Positions 44,906 to 53,830 of a stretch of DNA of 64,000 nucleotides are shown piece after piece. Every line of letters starts with the position of its first letter. Positions within the stretch are counted from its first letter, which is position 1. Location of the stretch: NCBI RefSeq assembly GCF_002420705.1, contig NZ_DIIM01000003.1, positions 205,923-269,922 on the forward strand, read 5' to 3'. The notes beneath the pieces are model-generated. The model was not told the DNA's origin and ran no database searches. It saw only the letters and a list, made by a program, of their open reading frames with translations. A program made the position numbers and the translations under genes. The stretch comes from Sphingobacterium sp. UBA5670. GTDB lineage: Bacteria > Bacteroidota > Bacteroidia > Sphingobacteriales > Sphingobacteriaceae.

Positions 44906-46963
44906 TTAATCGTTGTAAGTCCATCCAGGATTTTGTGTTAAGTTTTTATTGCGTTTAAGTTCGCTATGACTAATTGGCCAAAACCACATTTTGTCCGCAA
45001 AAGTTGTTTTTAAAGCCCATACCGCAACTGGTTGATGAAAAAGATCGCGATCTTTTTGATTCATGAGGATATTGCAGCCATATATAGGCAAAGCTTCCTC
45101 TACGGGAGCGTCCATCCAACGGCGTAAATCATAGTAACGCTGTCCCTCTCCCATAAGCTCTATAAAGCGTTCACGCTTCAGCGTCTTTCTAAGCTCCACT
45201 TTACTGCTATATATACTTGCACTGTAATCTGGCACACCGCCGCGAATTCGTACAGGCTGTATCCCCTTTTTCATTTCTGCAATATCTCGGCTAATGGTGT
45301 AAACACCGCCACGCCAAGATGGAATACTATAGGATCCGCCCAGCTCATTTAATGCTTCAGCGTACATGAGTAGAATATCCGCATATCGAATTGCCGGCTC
45401 TGCTTTCGGTACGATACGAGCCATACTTCCCCCTTCATAAGTATCATTGGGATGGACAAACTTTTTAACACCGAAACCTGTACGGAGCCAATAGGCATTG
45501 GATGAGTTAAACCCATTACCCTTGTCATTATCGCGATAAAAAAACACCTGTTGGTTTCGATTACGTTCTTGAGTTTCGTTTAACAATGTCCAGAAGCTGC
45601 CATTGTAAGCAACAGATGCATAAAAGCGGGGTTCGCGATTCGCATATTGCAAAGAGACTCCCGGGCGCAGTGGCTTGTATTTGCCTTTGTCATAATCTTC
45701 TTGCGATACATAGCCACTCAAGCGATTTGATCCATTTCCACGACCTATTTCTTTATCCATACCGGGTGCATCCGTTCCGTTATCCATATAATAAGCGTCA
45801 ACCAGTTTTTGTGTCAGGCCATGGGTATTCCATCCTGTCGCCGAGCGCGGGAGCTGATGTGCAACCATGGCATCTATCCCCTCATTCTCCTGATTGGTAC
45901 CACGTGTGAAGATTAACTCAGGATTTCCAGAGGCAGGCAATGTCCCGTCAAATACTTGGGCATACGATTTCGCCGGATCAATATTTGCCCAGCCATCAGG
46001 CCAGCTCTTTTCCGAGAAATTGTTATCTTTAGGCGGTATCACTGTTGCTTCATTTCCCGTTGTTTGCAATCCTGTCCAATACAATTGATATACACCTAAC
46101 TCCATTACATCTCGTGCCGCCGCTGCCGCTTTAGCCCACTTCTCCTCATTATATTCCGCGGAAAGCAAACGTTTTCCTTTATTATCAAGCAATCTCGCCC
46201 CAATACTTGTATTATTGCCATTGGCCAGCGGACTCGCTGCATATAATAATGCTTTGGCCCGCGTTGCCAAAGCCGCTCCTACACTAGGACGGGCAGAACC
46301 ATCTTGGCTTCGCTTCATGCCCAAAGCCGCCATTTCTTTTGCAGCCAGCAGCATCTCATTACTGATATAATTGGCACATTCTTCATAAGTATTGCGTGCG
46401 ATCGCCAAATTATCATAGCTATCCGTATAGTCTAAGCCCTCGTCTGGCAGCAATGGAATGGGACCATATTTGCGAAGCAAAAGCCAGTATAAATAGGCCC
46501 TTGCAAAACGCGCTTGCCCACGGTAGTCCGCTATTTCAGCAGCAGACATTTCTGTATTCATATAGATGTTCTGAATAAAGGTGGTTGCATTTCGAATACC
46601 ACGGTAGCATTGTGACCATGTCCCCTGTTTATCATTCTCCGTATAAAGCCCCATCTTAAACATGTTGTAGGACAATTCATTTTTTGACGGATCATAATCC
46701 TTATCGCGATCACCGTAGTACATATCGTCAGCAAAACAGTGTGGAGTAAGCCCTTTACTTGCTACATCCGCATTCTCACCTTTGAACTCTAAAAATACAT
46801 TTGCCAACCACTCCTCCGAATAGAGTTTACTTTTAAATACTTTATCCGTGGTGAGACGATCCTTGAAATATTGATCAGACTTTAAATAATCTTTTGTACA
46901 AGAAGAAATGACGCCTGTGCCGAGCAGAAGCATGAATACAACATATAATTTCTTATTTTTCAT
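44906..46963 (-). CDS. SusD/RagB family nutrient-binding outer-membrane lipoprotein
   Basis: 685 aa, larger than the common 500-600. A lipoprotein signal ends at Cys22 (GVISSC). The helical TPR scaffold (YRGIRNATTFIQNIY; AYLYWLLLRKYGPIPL) and the C-terminal SusD block (RYADILLMYAEALNELGG, ERFIELMGEGQRYYDLRRW) are typical. SusD lipoproteins lid the SusC channel and bind glycan or peptide ligands. It is 11 nt after susC. The ligand is unknown. Confidence 0.95.
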   Translation of the reverse strand: MKNKKLYVVFMLLLGTGVISSCTKDYLKSDQYFKDRLTTDKVFKSKLYSEEWLANVFLEFKGENADVASKGLTPHCFADDMYYGDRDKDYDPSKNELSYNMFKMGLYTENDKQGTWSQCYRGIRNATTFIQNIYMNTEMSAAEIADYRGQARFARAYLYWLLLRKYGPIPLLPDEGLDYTDSYDNLAIARNTYEECANYISNEMLLAAKEMAALGMKRSQDGSARPSVGAALATRAKALLYAASPLANGNNTSIGARLLDNKGKRLLSAEYNEEKWAKAAAAARDVMELGVYQLYWTGLQTTGNEATVIPPKDNNFSEKSWPDGWANIDPAKSYAQVFDGTLPASGNPELIFTRGTNQENEGIDAMVAHQLPRSATGWNTHGLTQKLVDAYYMDNGTDAPGMDKEIGRGNGSNRLSGYVSQEDYDKGKYKPLRPGVSLQYANREPRFYASVAYNGSFWTLLNETQERNRNQQVFFYRDNDKGNGFNSSNAYWLRTGFGVKKFVHPNDTYEGGSMARIVPKAEPAIRYADILLMYAEALNELGGSYSIPSWRGGVYTISRDIAEMKKGIQPVRIRGGVPDYSASIYSSKVELRKTLKRERFIELMGEGQRYYDLRRWMDAPVEEALPIYGCNILMNQKDRDLFHQPVAVWALKTTFADKMWFWPISHSELKRNKNLTQNPGWTYND

Positions 46964-46974
46964 TTCTTTAAATT

Positions 46975-49900
46975 TTATAGGTTAACATTAACACCAAAGG
47001 TGAACGACTTTGGCAATGGATAATCTTCTCCCCTCGGGCTTGCCAGTTCTGGATCCCATAATTTGAATTTTGACCAGGTTACAAGATTGCTGCCAATGAC
47101 AAAAAATCGAATGCTATTTGCCCGGATCCGATTGGCCAGATGTTTAGGCAGGCTATAACCAATATCTATTGTTTTGAGTCGAAGATACTGTCCATTACGC
47201 AGCCAAAAGGTAGACTCCCTAAAGTTATTCGGATTAGGTCCGTAACTTAGACGCGGATAGGAAGCATTTGGATCTTCTGTTGCTGGATTTCCAGAAATAT
47301 CCGCTGAAATCCATCGATTATCGCCCATACTACCTTTCATTACTTGGCCCCATTCTCCTTCGCTAAAGGCATATACGGTCTTGCCATAGGTAAAGAAAGT
47401 GGATTTACCGGCACCCTGAAAGTGCACACTGATATCTAGATTTTTCCAGCTTGCCGAAGCGCCTACACCATAGATCAGATTGGGTCTTCTCGTTGCTCCG
47501 ATAGCAACCCGATCCCCGTCATCGATGACGCCATCACCATTCACATCCTTATATTTGATATCTCCAGGCTGGTAAGTTCCGAAGTTCTGTTTTGGACTGT
47601 TACGAATATCATCATAGTCTTTAAAAAGTCCTAAAGAAATCAATCCAACAGCCTGATCTACCCGGTAGCCTTTTTGATTTTGATAACCATATACATTATT
47701 TTCTTCATCGATCGCCGTAATTTCATTTTTACTGTAGGTAATATTACTCCGCCCTGTCAGATTAACTTCTCCCAATTTCCCCTTATACTCCAAACGCCCA
47801 TCGAAACCACGCGATTTAACCGCCCCCACATTTGCCCTTGGTGTGCTTTCTAATCCCACCAAACTTGGCAAATATCTACGCTCCATATAAATACCTGTTC
47901 GTTTTTCATCGAAGAAATCTAGGTTGGCGATAACTTTATCTTTAAACAGGGCTAGATCAAAGCCTAAATTTTTCTTGACAGCCATCTCCCAGGTCACATA
48001 TGGAGAAGCAACTTGGCTATATCTTAACCCCGTATAGTTCCGATCAACACCATAGTCTCCCCATCTATACACACTAGAAATACCAGAAATTGTATATAAA
48101 TACGGAAAGCGTTCCAGATCATTTCCAATTTTAAGCTGATCATTCCCCACTTTACCCCAAGAATAACGAATCTTGAACATGTTCATCCAAGGCATATTTT
48201 CCTTGACAAAAGTTTCTTCGGAAACATTCCACGCTCCTGAAAATGCAGGGAAAAACCCATACTGCTGACCAATGGCAAAGTTTTCGGAACCATTATATCC
48301 GAAGTTAAAATCCACAAAATAACGTGATTTCCAATTGTAGGTCACACGGCCGGCCAAACCTTGATTACGTATCGCGATGCCGTTTTTAATATCATCTCCG
48401 AGATCGACTGTTTTGACAAGTGCGTCACGTGTAAATCTAGCGACCCCTCCAATATGGTGATCGCCGATATTTCGATCATAATTAAACATCATATCATAGA
48501 ATTCACGCCGGTCTCCTTTGGATAGACTGTATTGGTACATTTCTCTCGGGTCTGATATATGTCTATAAACTATTTCGCCATTTTCGTCTCTTGCACGTTC
48601 GGCGAGCCATTGCTCTGGCCATTTTCGTCGCTGTATGTTATTTTCGTTAAAAGTGTCGTAGCCGACAATTCCACGAAAACGAAGACCTTTTGTAATAAAA
48701 TCGAAATTCTGTTCGAGGGTAATATTCGTCTGCACTTTATTTGTCCAGTTCTCGTTGAAACCTGTTTGTGTTGCCACTACCCATGGATTTGTCATATTGC
48801 CTTCGCCAATTGCAGGTACCCGGCCATCAGAATACATTATTGGGGTTCTTATGGGTGAATATCCAAATAGTACTCCCCAAAAGAAATCATCACCTAATCC
48901 GGGGCTATTCCTTTTACTGAGATCTCCAGCCACACCAACCTTAAGCAAAGTCGATTTTGTTATATCGATATCGGTATTTAGACGATAGTTCCAACGTCTA
49001 AAATTTGCATTTGTATTATAGTCCTTGCGTAAAGCTTCGTCTGTTTTATACATCCCGCCCTCATCAACATAGCTTCCTGACACAAAATAACGCGCAGTTG
49101 GTCCACCGCCACTTAAATTTAAATTAGCACGGTAAGTCATCGCTCCTTTTTTGAGCAACAGGTCTTTCCAGTTCACATTCGGATAAAGATCTGGGTCTAA
49201 GCCCAATCGTAAGATTTCGAGTTCCTCGGGCTGATAGACCGGAGCATTGTTTCGGGTAACACGTGCTTCATTTAGCAAGTTTGCATAGGTTACACCGTCC
49301 TCAAATTCAGGTGTAATGGTACGTGTATTGTAAATATTCTCATCTTTTATATTGATGTTAATTTTACCTTCCTTACCGTGTTTGGTTGTAATTAAAATAA
49401 CGCCATTAGCTCCTTTAGAACCATAAATTGCCGTTACAGCGGCATCTTTAAGGACAGTAATGGTAGCAATATCCTCGATGTTGATATCATTGATATCCCG
49501 TTCTATATTATCGACTAACACCAAAGCCGATGTTCCCCCTCCAAAAGTTGAAATCCCCCGTATCCAAAACTCAGAAATGTTCTTACCTGGCTGTCCAGAC
49601 TGCATCATCGCCATCACGCCGGGTACATTTCCAGCTAAGGCATTTGTAATACTGGATGTAGGATTTGATTTCATGGTCTCCACATCTACTGTACTTACAG
49701 CCCCTGTTAAGGTGAGTCTCTTTTGCGTACCTGTACCTGTGACAACAACTTCATCTAAAACACTCGTTTCCGCTTCCTGCAAGGTGACATTAATTGTAAG
49801 GTTATCTTTTACCAATACCTCTTTCTTCTGATAACCAACAGAAGAAAAAATAAGTGTTTTATAGCGATCGACTTTAATTTTATAACGTCCGTTATTATCG

Positions 49901-50064
49901 GTTACTACTCCCCATCCGGGAGCATCTTTTACCGACACGCTCACACCGATCATAGGTGTCTTCTGAACATCGGTGACAAGGCCAATAACCTCCACGCTTT
50001 CTTGAGCTGCGGTTATTCCAATCACCGCGAACAGCAGTGTAAATAGCAGTAATAATCTTTTCAT
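46975..50064 (-). CDS. SusC/RagA family TonB-linked outer-membrane protein
   Basis: 1029 aa: a signal peptide (1-20), a carboxypeptidase-like domain (about 25-105, VIGLVTDVQKTPMIGVSVSV), the TonB-box region with SVLDEVVVTGTGTQ, a plug (about 115-225, ITNALAGNVPGVMAMMQSGQ; ATITVLKDAAVTAIYGSKGA) and a 22-strand barrel. No STN signalling domain is present, so it does not itself act on an ECF anti-sigma factor. It forms the energised uptake pore with the next gene's SusD. It lies 11 nt after the NHL lipoprotein gene. Confidence 0.96.
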   Translation of the reverse strand: MKRLLLLFTLLFAVIGITAAQESVEVIGLVTDVQKTPMIGVSVSVKDAPGWGVVTDNNGRYKIKVDRYKTLIFSSVGYQKKEVLVKDNLTINVTLQEAETSVLDEVVVTGTGTQKRLTLTGAVSTVDVETMKSNPTSSITNALAGNVPGVMAMMQSGQPGKNISEFWIRGISTFGGGTSALVLVDNIERDINDINIEDIATITVLKDAAVTAIYGSKGANGVILITTKHGKEGKININIKDENIYNTRTITPEFEDGVTYANLLNEARVTRNNAPVYQPEELEILRLGLDPDLYPNVNWKDLLLKKGAMTYRANLNLSGGGPTARYFVSGSYVDEGGMYKTDEALRKDYNTNANFRRWNYRLNTDIDITKSTLLKVGVAGDLSKRNSPGLGDDFFWGVLFGYSPIRTPIMYSDGRVPAIGEGNMTNPWVVATQTGFNENWTNKVQTNITLEQNFDFITKGLRFRGIVGYDTFNENNIQRRKWPEQWLAERARDENGEIVYRHISDPREMYQYSLSKGDRREFYDMMFNYDRNIGDHHIGGVARFTRDALVKTVDLGDDIKNGIAIRNQGLAGRVTYNWKSRYFVDFNFGYNGSENFAIGQQYGFFPAFSGAWNVSEETFVKENMPWMNMFKIRYSWGKVGNDQLKIGNDLERFPYLYTISGISSVYRWGDYGVDRNYTGLRYSQVASPYVTWEMAVKKNLGFDLALFKDKVIANLDFFDEKRTGIYMERRYLPSLVGLESTPRANVGAVKSRGFDGRLEYKGKLGEVNLTGRSNITYSKNEITAIDEENNVYGYQNQKGYRVDQAVGLISLGLFKDYDDIRNSPKQNFGTYQPGDIKYKDVNGDGVIDDGDRVAIGATRRPNLIYGVGASASWKNLDISVHFQGAGKSTFFTYGKTVYAFSEGEWGQVMKGSMGDNRWISADISGNPATEDPNASYPRLSYGPNPNNFRESTFWLRNGQYLRLKTIDIGYSLPKHLANRIRANSIRFFVIGSNLVTWSKFKLWDPELASPRGEDYPLPKSFTFGVNVNL

Positions 50065-50075
50065 AATTTTTGTAT

Positions 50076-51542
50076 TTATCGGTTTTGGCTACTTTGGTCC
50101 ATCTCCTCAAGTGCGATCTTACGAATACGACGATTGGCTTGATCTCCTATATAAAACGCTCCTTCCGCTTCATTATAAGCAATACCTGATGGGCGGTCAA
50201 ATCGGGCTTCTAAACGCAAATCCCCGTTTACATAACCGTAAGGATTACTGTTGAGACTAGAACTTCCTCTACCTGCAAACGTTGTAACACTTGCTTCAGG
50301 GGTTAAAATCCGAATCGCATGATTCATCTGATCCGTGAAATAGAAATCATACGCGTCATTCTTACCCGCATCAACATAGGCTTGATTCTTTACAAATACA
50401 CCTTGATAAGGATTATTTAAGCGCGCTGAAGAGCCGACGCCATCTTGATAACCGAAAGCTCTAATTTGACCACATACGAGGTAAGGCTGTGTAAAACGCT
50501 TCTTTTCCCAATTGTAATTTACACGGAGAATATAGCCTTGATTGATGACAACGATATAAGCATAATTCCCCGTCGGATGAATGAAAATCTTGTACTCCCA
50601 TTGTGGATCATGCACAACAAATAACGTTTCATAATCTTTGACGCCTAGACCTTCACTAAAGTATTTATTGAGGTCAAATCGAAAAAACTGTCCTTTTTCA
50701 TAGCTATTGAAATACATTTCTCCATTTACCGGATGAATCGAGGCGCCATTACACTGTTTATAGGTTGTTAGAACTTCCCTATCCTGCCAATTTTTATCAC
50801 GCGATAAGCGATAAGTTGCCCGGTCATTCTCGCCGCCGCGATCCTCAGCAATAATCATGTACTTCTTATCCAAAGTAAAATCAACACTACGTGGACGGTC
50901 AAAATCCGAACGTTTTTTTGTGATCGTACTATCCTCAAAATTGACAAGGTATAAACCATTATTGTTATCAAAGGTCATCCATAGATATTTTGGGTTAGCA
51001 GGATCAAACTTCATAAAAGAAGGCTCCCAGAATCCACTCGCCATTTTATTCTCATCAGCATCCTTGAATTTACCATCTCTCCAAGGCTCATCGCCACGCG
51101 CATTTCTGTAGCCTGCTAATGTGGACACAACCATCTTTCTTTGATAATCAAATATTTTCTCAGCTTTACCAACAACTTGCTTGTCCTGATTACCGACCCG
51201 GACCTCAATATCCCCCTTAAATGCCTGTTTAGGCACAAGGCAATACAGTGATTCCCCCAAGGCGTTGACAACGACAGCCTGTTTTCCGCCGATAAAGACC
51301 GCTACATTCTTCGGATCATTACCAAAGTTTTTACCGTAGATTACCAGACGCTGGCCTACCCCGCCAGATGATGGAGCAAAGTCAGATACAACCACAGGTT
51401 GGGAAGGATCAAAAGGGATCCCCTCATTGACACTGACAGGCTTATCATCTTTACAACTTACAACGCTTAAACTTAGCCCGACAATAGCCCAGATTAATCG
51501 ATACAATAGCCAGCTAAAGCTTGCTGCTTGTTTAGTTTTCAT
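50076..51542 (-). CDS. IPT/TIG and NHL-repeat lipoprotein heading the SusCD operon
   Basis: 488 aa with a lipoprotein signal (LSVVSC, Cys30). An IPT/TIG Ig-like domain (about 45-130, VVSDFAPSSGGVGQRLVIYG) is followed by an NHL/SMP-30-type beta propeller (about 135-480), shown by repeats such as VSTLAG, ARLNNPYQGVFV, VTTFAGRGSSS, ARFDRPSGIAYNEAEGAFYIGDQANRRIRKI. Such proteins head or follow SusC/SusD loci in Bacteroidetes and may bind glycans at the surface. The propeller has no obvious catalytic residues, so binding rather than cleavage is proposed. Confidence 0.88.
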   Translation of the reverse strand: MKTKQAASFSWLLYRLIWAIVGLSLSVVSCKDDKPVSVNEGIPFDPSQPVVVSDFAPSSGGVGQRLVIYGKNFGNDPKNVAVFIGGKQAVVVNALGESLYCLVPKQAFKGDIEVRVGNQDKQVVGKAEKIFDYQRKMVVSTLAGYRNARGDEPWRDGKFKDADENKMASGFWEPSFMKFDPANPKYLWMTFDNNNGLYLVNFEDSTITKKRSDFDRPRSVDFTLDKKYMIIAEDRGGENDRATYRLSRDKNWQDREVLTTYKQCNGASIHPVNGEMYFNSYEKGQFFRFDLNKYFSEGLGVKDYETLFVVHDPQWEYKIFIHPTGNYAYIVVINQGYILRVNYNWEKKRFTQPYLVCGQIRAFGYQDGVGSSARLNNPYQGVFVKNQAYVDAGKNDAYDFYFTDQMNHAIRILTPEASVTTFAGRGSSSLNSNPYGYVNGDLRLEARFDRPSGIAYNEAEGAFYIGDQANRRIRKIALEEMDQSSQNR

Positions 51543-51594
51543 AAGATATTATTATTGGTTAGAATTTATTCTATAAACATTACTATATCGCTAC

Positions 51595-51615
51595 CAATGA
51601 ATCCCAGATTCATTG
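51595..51615. promoter_or_regulatory. Palindrome upstream of the SusCD operon
   Basis: CAATGAATC-CCA-GATTCATTG is a perfect 9-bp inverted repeat with a 3-nt centre, 53 bp before the first operon gene. A smaller one, AGAAT-TT-ATTCT, lies at 51561-51572. It could be an operator or a 5'-leader hairpin. Confidence 0.5.
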
Positions 51616-52230
51616 ATATTGAGATATATCCATTAAAATTTCATTAACATCACTGATAGTTATAGGATAATTTTAGGACGAACGGATTGAGGCCCGCCCT
51701 ATTAATAGGCGAACGCTTTGTTTTAATTTCCACATAATTGGTTACTTTTATATAAAGCTAAATGGTATTAGCTATTTTAAGCTAAAAAAAGACTTTCTGA
51801 TAATCGCTTCAAAGTCTTCCGGTTTTTAAAATTACTTTTCTACTTATTTTCTATTTTAAACTCGCAATAGCTGTCGACCTTAATCCTTTTAAATTTCTAC
51901 GGTTTGCCTACTCTTTTTTTACGGAGGAAATGAATGGATAATTTCTATCTTGACTTTCTAAATGCTTCTCTAAGGTTTTCTTTCTATAATTGATTACTCA
52001 AATTTAGGGATTGTAAAGATTCTGATACTATAGAATTTTCTCAATAATATGCTTATTTGTATCACGGAAAAATAACAGTGAGGGAGACATTTTTTACATG
52101 ATCCATGATAATGACCTTGTTTAACAAAAAAGTAGGAATCTGAAAAAATAATTTGTCCTATATCCTTAGAGATTTGGCAGATCATCCAATTGCTGAAAAA
52201 AATGGCTAATTGTGTGAGTTGAGTTTAAAC
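51616..52230. other. Intergenic region between SusCD operon and tRNA-Glu
   Basis: About 600 bp, AT-rich. No convincing gene: the longest open frame has neither family resemblance nor plausible start context. No transposase remains were seen. It may hold distant promoter elements of the operon or be degraded DNA at a tRNA-proximal junction. Confidence 0.45.
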
Positions 52231-52266
52231 AAAAAAACCTGCAAATATTAATTTGCAGGTTTTTCC
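52231..52266 (-). terminator. Terminator after tRNA-Glu (copy 2)
   Basis: A 14-bp stem AAAAACCTGCAAAT / ATTTGCAGGTTTTT with a 4-nt loop, flanked by A-run and T-run, just after the tRNA 3' end on the minus strand. Confidence 0.9.
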
Positions 52267-52272
52267 TTTTGT

Positions 52273-52344
52273 AGCCCGTAGGGGAATCGAACCCCTGTTT
52301 CAAGAATGAAAATCTTGCGTCCTAACCCCTAGACGAACGGGCCT
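52273..52344 (-). tRNA. tRNA-Glu (UUC), copy 2
   Basis: Identical over 72 nt to the gene at 26439-26510, with the same orientation, anticodon TTC and no encoded CCA. An 8-bp inverted repeat (AACTCCAA / TTGGAGTT, 52353-52382) lies in the precursor leader and may guide processing. Confidence 0.97.
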
Positions 52345-52382
52345 TTTATGAAACTCCAAGAACATTGCTGTTTTTGGAGTTG

Positions 52383-52413
52383 CAAATATAGATCTTAAAA
52401 TCAGTATTCCAAA
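52383..52413 (-). promoter_or_regulatory. Promoter of tRNA-Glu copy 2
   Basis: TTTG (52410-52413), exactly 19 nt, TATATTTG (52383-52390) on the minus strand. It is the same -33/-7 pair and spacing as copy 1, although the surrounding bases differ. It begins 18 nt after the purD stop. Confidence 0.85.
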
Positions 52414-52431
52414 AATAATTTTAAATATTTT

Positions 52432-53706
52432 TTAAATAAGGTCGAAACCGATATCTCTTCTAAAGTATTTACCTTCAAAATATATTCTTCCGGCATCTGC
52501 TGTTGCCTGTTGAAGGGCATCGAACAACGTATCTTGCAATGTCGTCACAGCAATTACGCGTCCTCCTGCAGTCACAATCTTACCATCGACCTCCTTCGTA
52601 CCCGCCTGAAATACGATGGATTCTTTCACGTTTTCAATATTGGCGATCTCTTTTCCAGATTCATAATCTCCAGGATAACCTCCGGCAACCAACATGACAG
52701 TAACAGCAGTCTTAGAAGATACCGTATACGAACGTTGTTCCAAATTGCCCTGAGCCACACCCTCCAGTAAATCCAATAAATCCGATTCAATTCGTGGCAA
52801 TACAGATTCAGTCTCCGGATCTCCCATACGGACATTATATTCGATGACATAAGGTTCTCCTTCCACATTCATCAAACCTATAAAAATAAATCCTTTATAG
52901 GGGATACCATCCTTTTTCAGTCCTTCAACCGTTGGTCTGATAATACGCTCTTCTACTTTATTTAAAAATGTCTCATCAGCAAAAGGCACTGGAGATATCG
53001 ATCCCATACCACCTGTATTGAGCCCTGTATCGCCTTCTCCGATGCGTTTATAATCTTTGGCAGAAGGAAGTACTTTATATGAATTGCCATCTGTCAAAAC
53101 AAAAACAGATAATTCAATTCCTTTTAAAAATTCTTCAACAACCACAACCCGGCTCGCTTCTCCAAATTTGGAATCTGCGATCATCGCCTTTAGCTCAGTC
53201 TTAGCATCCGCTAATGTCTCGCAGATCAATACCCCTTTACCTGCCGCTAAACCATCGGCTTTAAGCACGATCGGCAATTTTTGGGTTTCAAGGTAAGCCA
53301 ATCCATCTTCCAGAGAGCTCACATCAAACGATCTCGATGCTGCGGTAGGTACGCCATGGCGATCCATAAATTGTTTTGAAAAATCTTTTGAGCCCTCCAA
53401 TTGAGCGCCCTCTTGTTGTGGCCCTATTACGGGGATATGCTTTAAATCTTCCCGATTTAAGAAGTAATCATGAATACCTTTTACCAAAGGTTCCTCTGGG
53501 CCTACCAGGACCATTTGCACGTTATTTTCCAAAACGAATGTGGCGATAGCAGCAAAATCAGTCACTTTAATATTGACATTCTGACCATATACTCCCGTTC
53601 CAGCATTTCCTGGAGCAATAAACAATTGATCTAAACGTGGACTTTTCGACAACTTATAGGCGAAGGCTGATTCACGGCCTCCGGAACCGATTATTAGGAT
53701 ATTCAT
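52432..53706 (-). CDS. purD: Phosphoribosylamine-glycine ligase (GARS)
   Basis: The second enzyme of purine synthesis, joining glycine to phosphoribosylamine with ATP; 424 aa (E. coli 429). N-domain: ILIIGSGGRESAFAYKL and FIAPGNAGTG. ATP-grasp: VLKADGLAAGKGV, then EYNVRMGDPETESVLPRI, which carries the metal ligands. C-domain: SGKEIANIENVKESIVFQAGT. The -7 element lies 4 nt before the ATG, so the transcript is probably leaderless. No terminator separates it from the tRNA-Glu promoter downstream. Confidence 0.98.
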   Translation of the reverse strand: MNILIIGSGGRESAFAYKLSKSPRLDQLFIAPGNAGTGVYGQNVNIKVTDFAAIATFVLENNVQMVLVGPEEPLVKGIHDYFLNREDLKHIPVIGPQQEGAQLEGSKDFSKQFMDRHGVPTAASRSFDVSSLEDGLAYLETQKLPIVLKADGLAAGKGVLICETLADAKTELKAMIADSKFGEASRVVVVEEFLKGIELSVFVLTDGNSYKVLPSAKDYKRIGEGDTGLNTGGMGSISPVPFADETFLNKVEERIIRPTVEGLKKDGIPYKGFIFIGLMNVEGEPYVIEYNVRMGDPETESVLPRIESDLLDLLEGVAQGNLEQRSYTVSSKTAVTVMLVAGGYPGDYESGKEIANIENVKESIVFQAGTKEVDGKIVTAGGRVIAVTTLQDTLFDALQQATADAGRIYFEGKYFRRDIGFDLI

Positions 53707-53710
53707 AACA

Positions 53711-53718
53711 CAAAGATA
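53711..53718 (-). promoter_or_regulatory. -7 element of purD, probably leaderless
   Basis: TATCTTTG on the minus strand, then 4 nt (TGTT), then the ATG at 53706. Transcription should begin about at the start codon. No clear -33. Confidence 0.65.
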
Positions 53719-53830
53719 TTTTTTTTATGCTAATTTTAAGGTAAAAGATCGTTTAAAATGAGACTAATATTTTGATTTATAAATTGATTAAAGGAAAAAT
53801 ATTTTCTAATTTTCATAAAACATTAGTCAT

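Noticed and set aside
51994..52185. 63-codon open frame in the gap next to tRNA-Glu copy 2
   Set aside because: AT-driven composition, no family resemblance, no promoter-like context.
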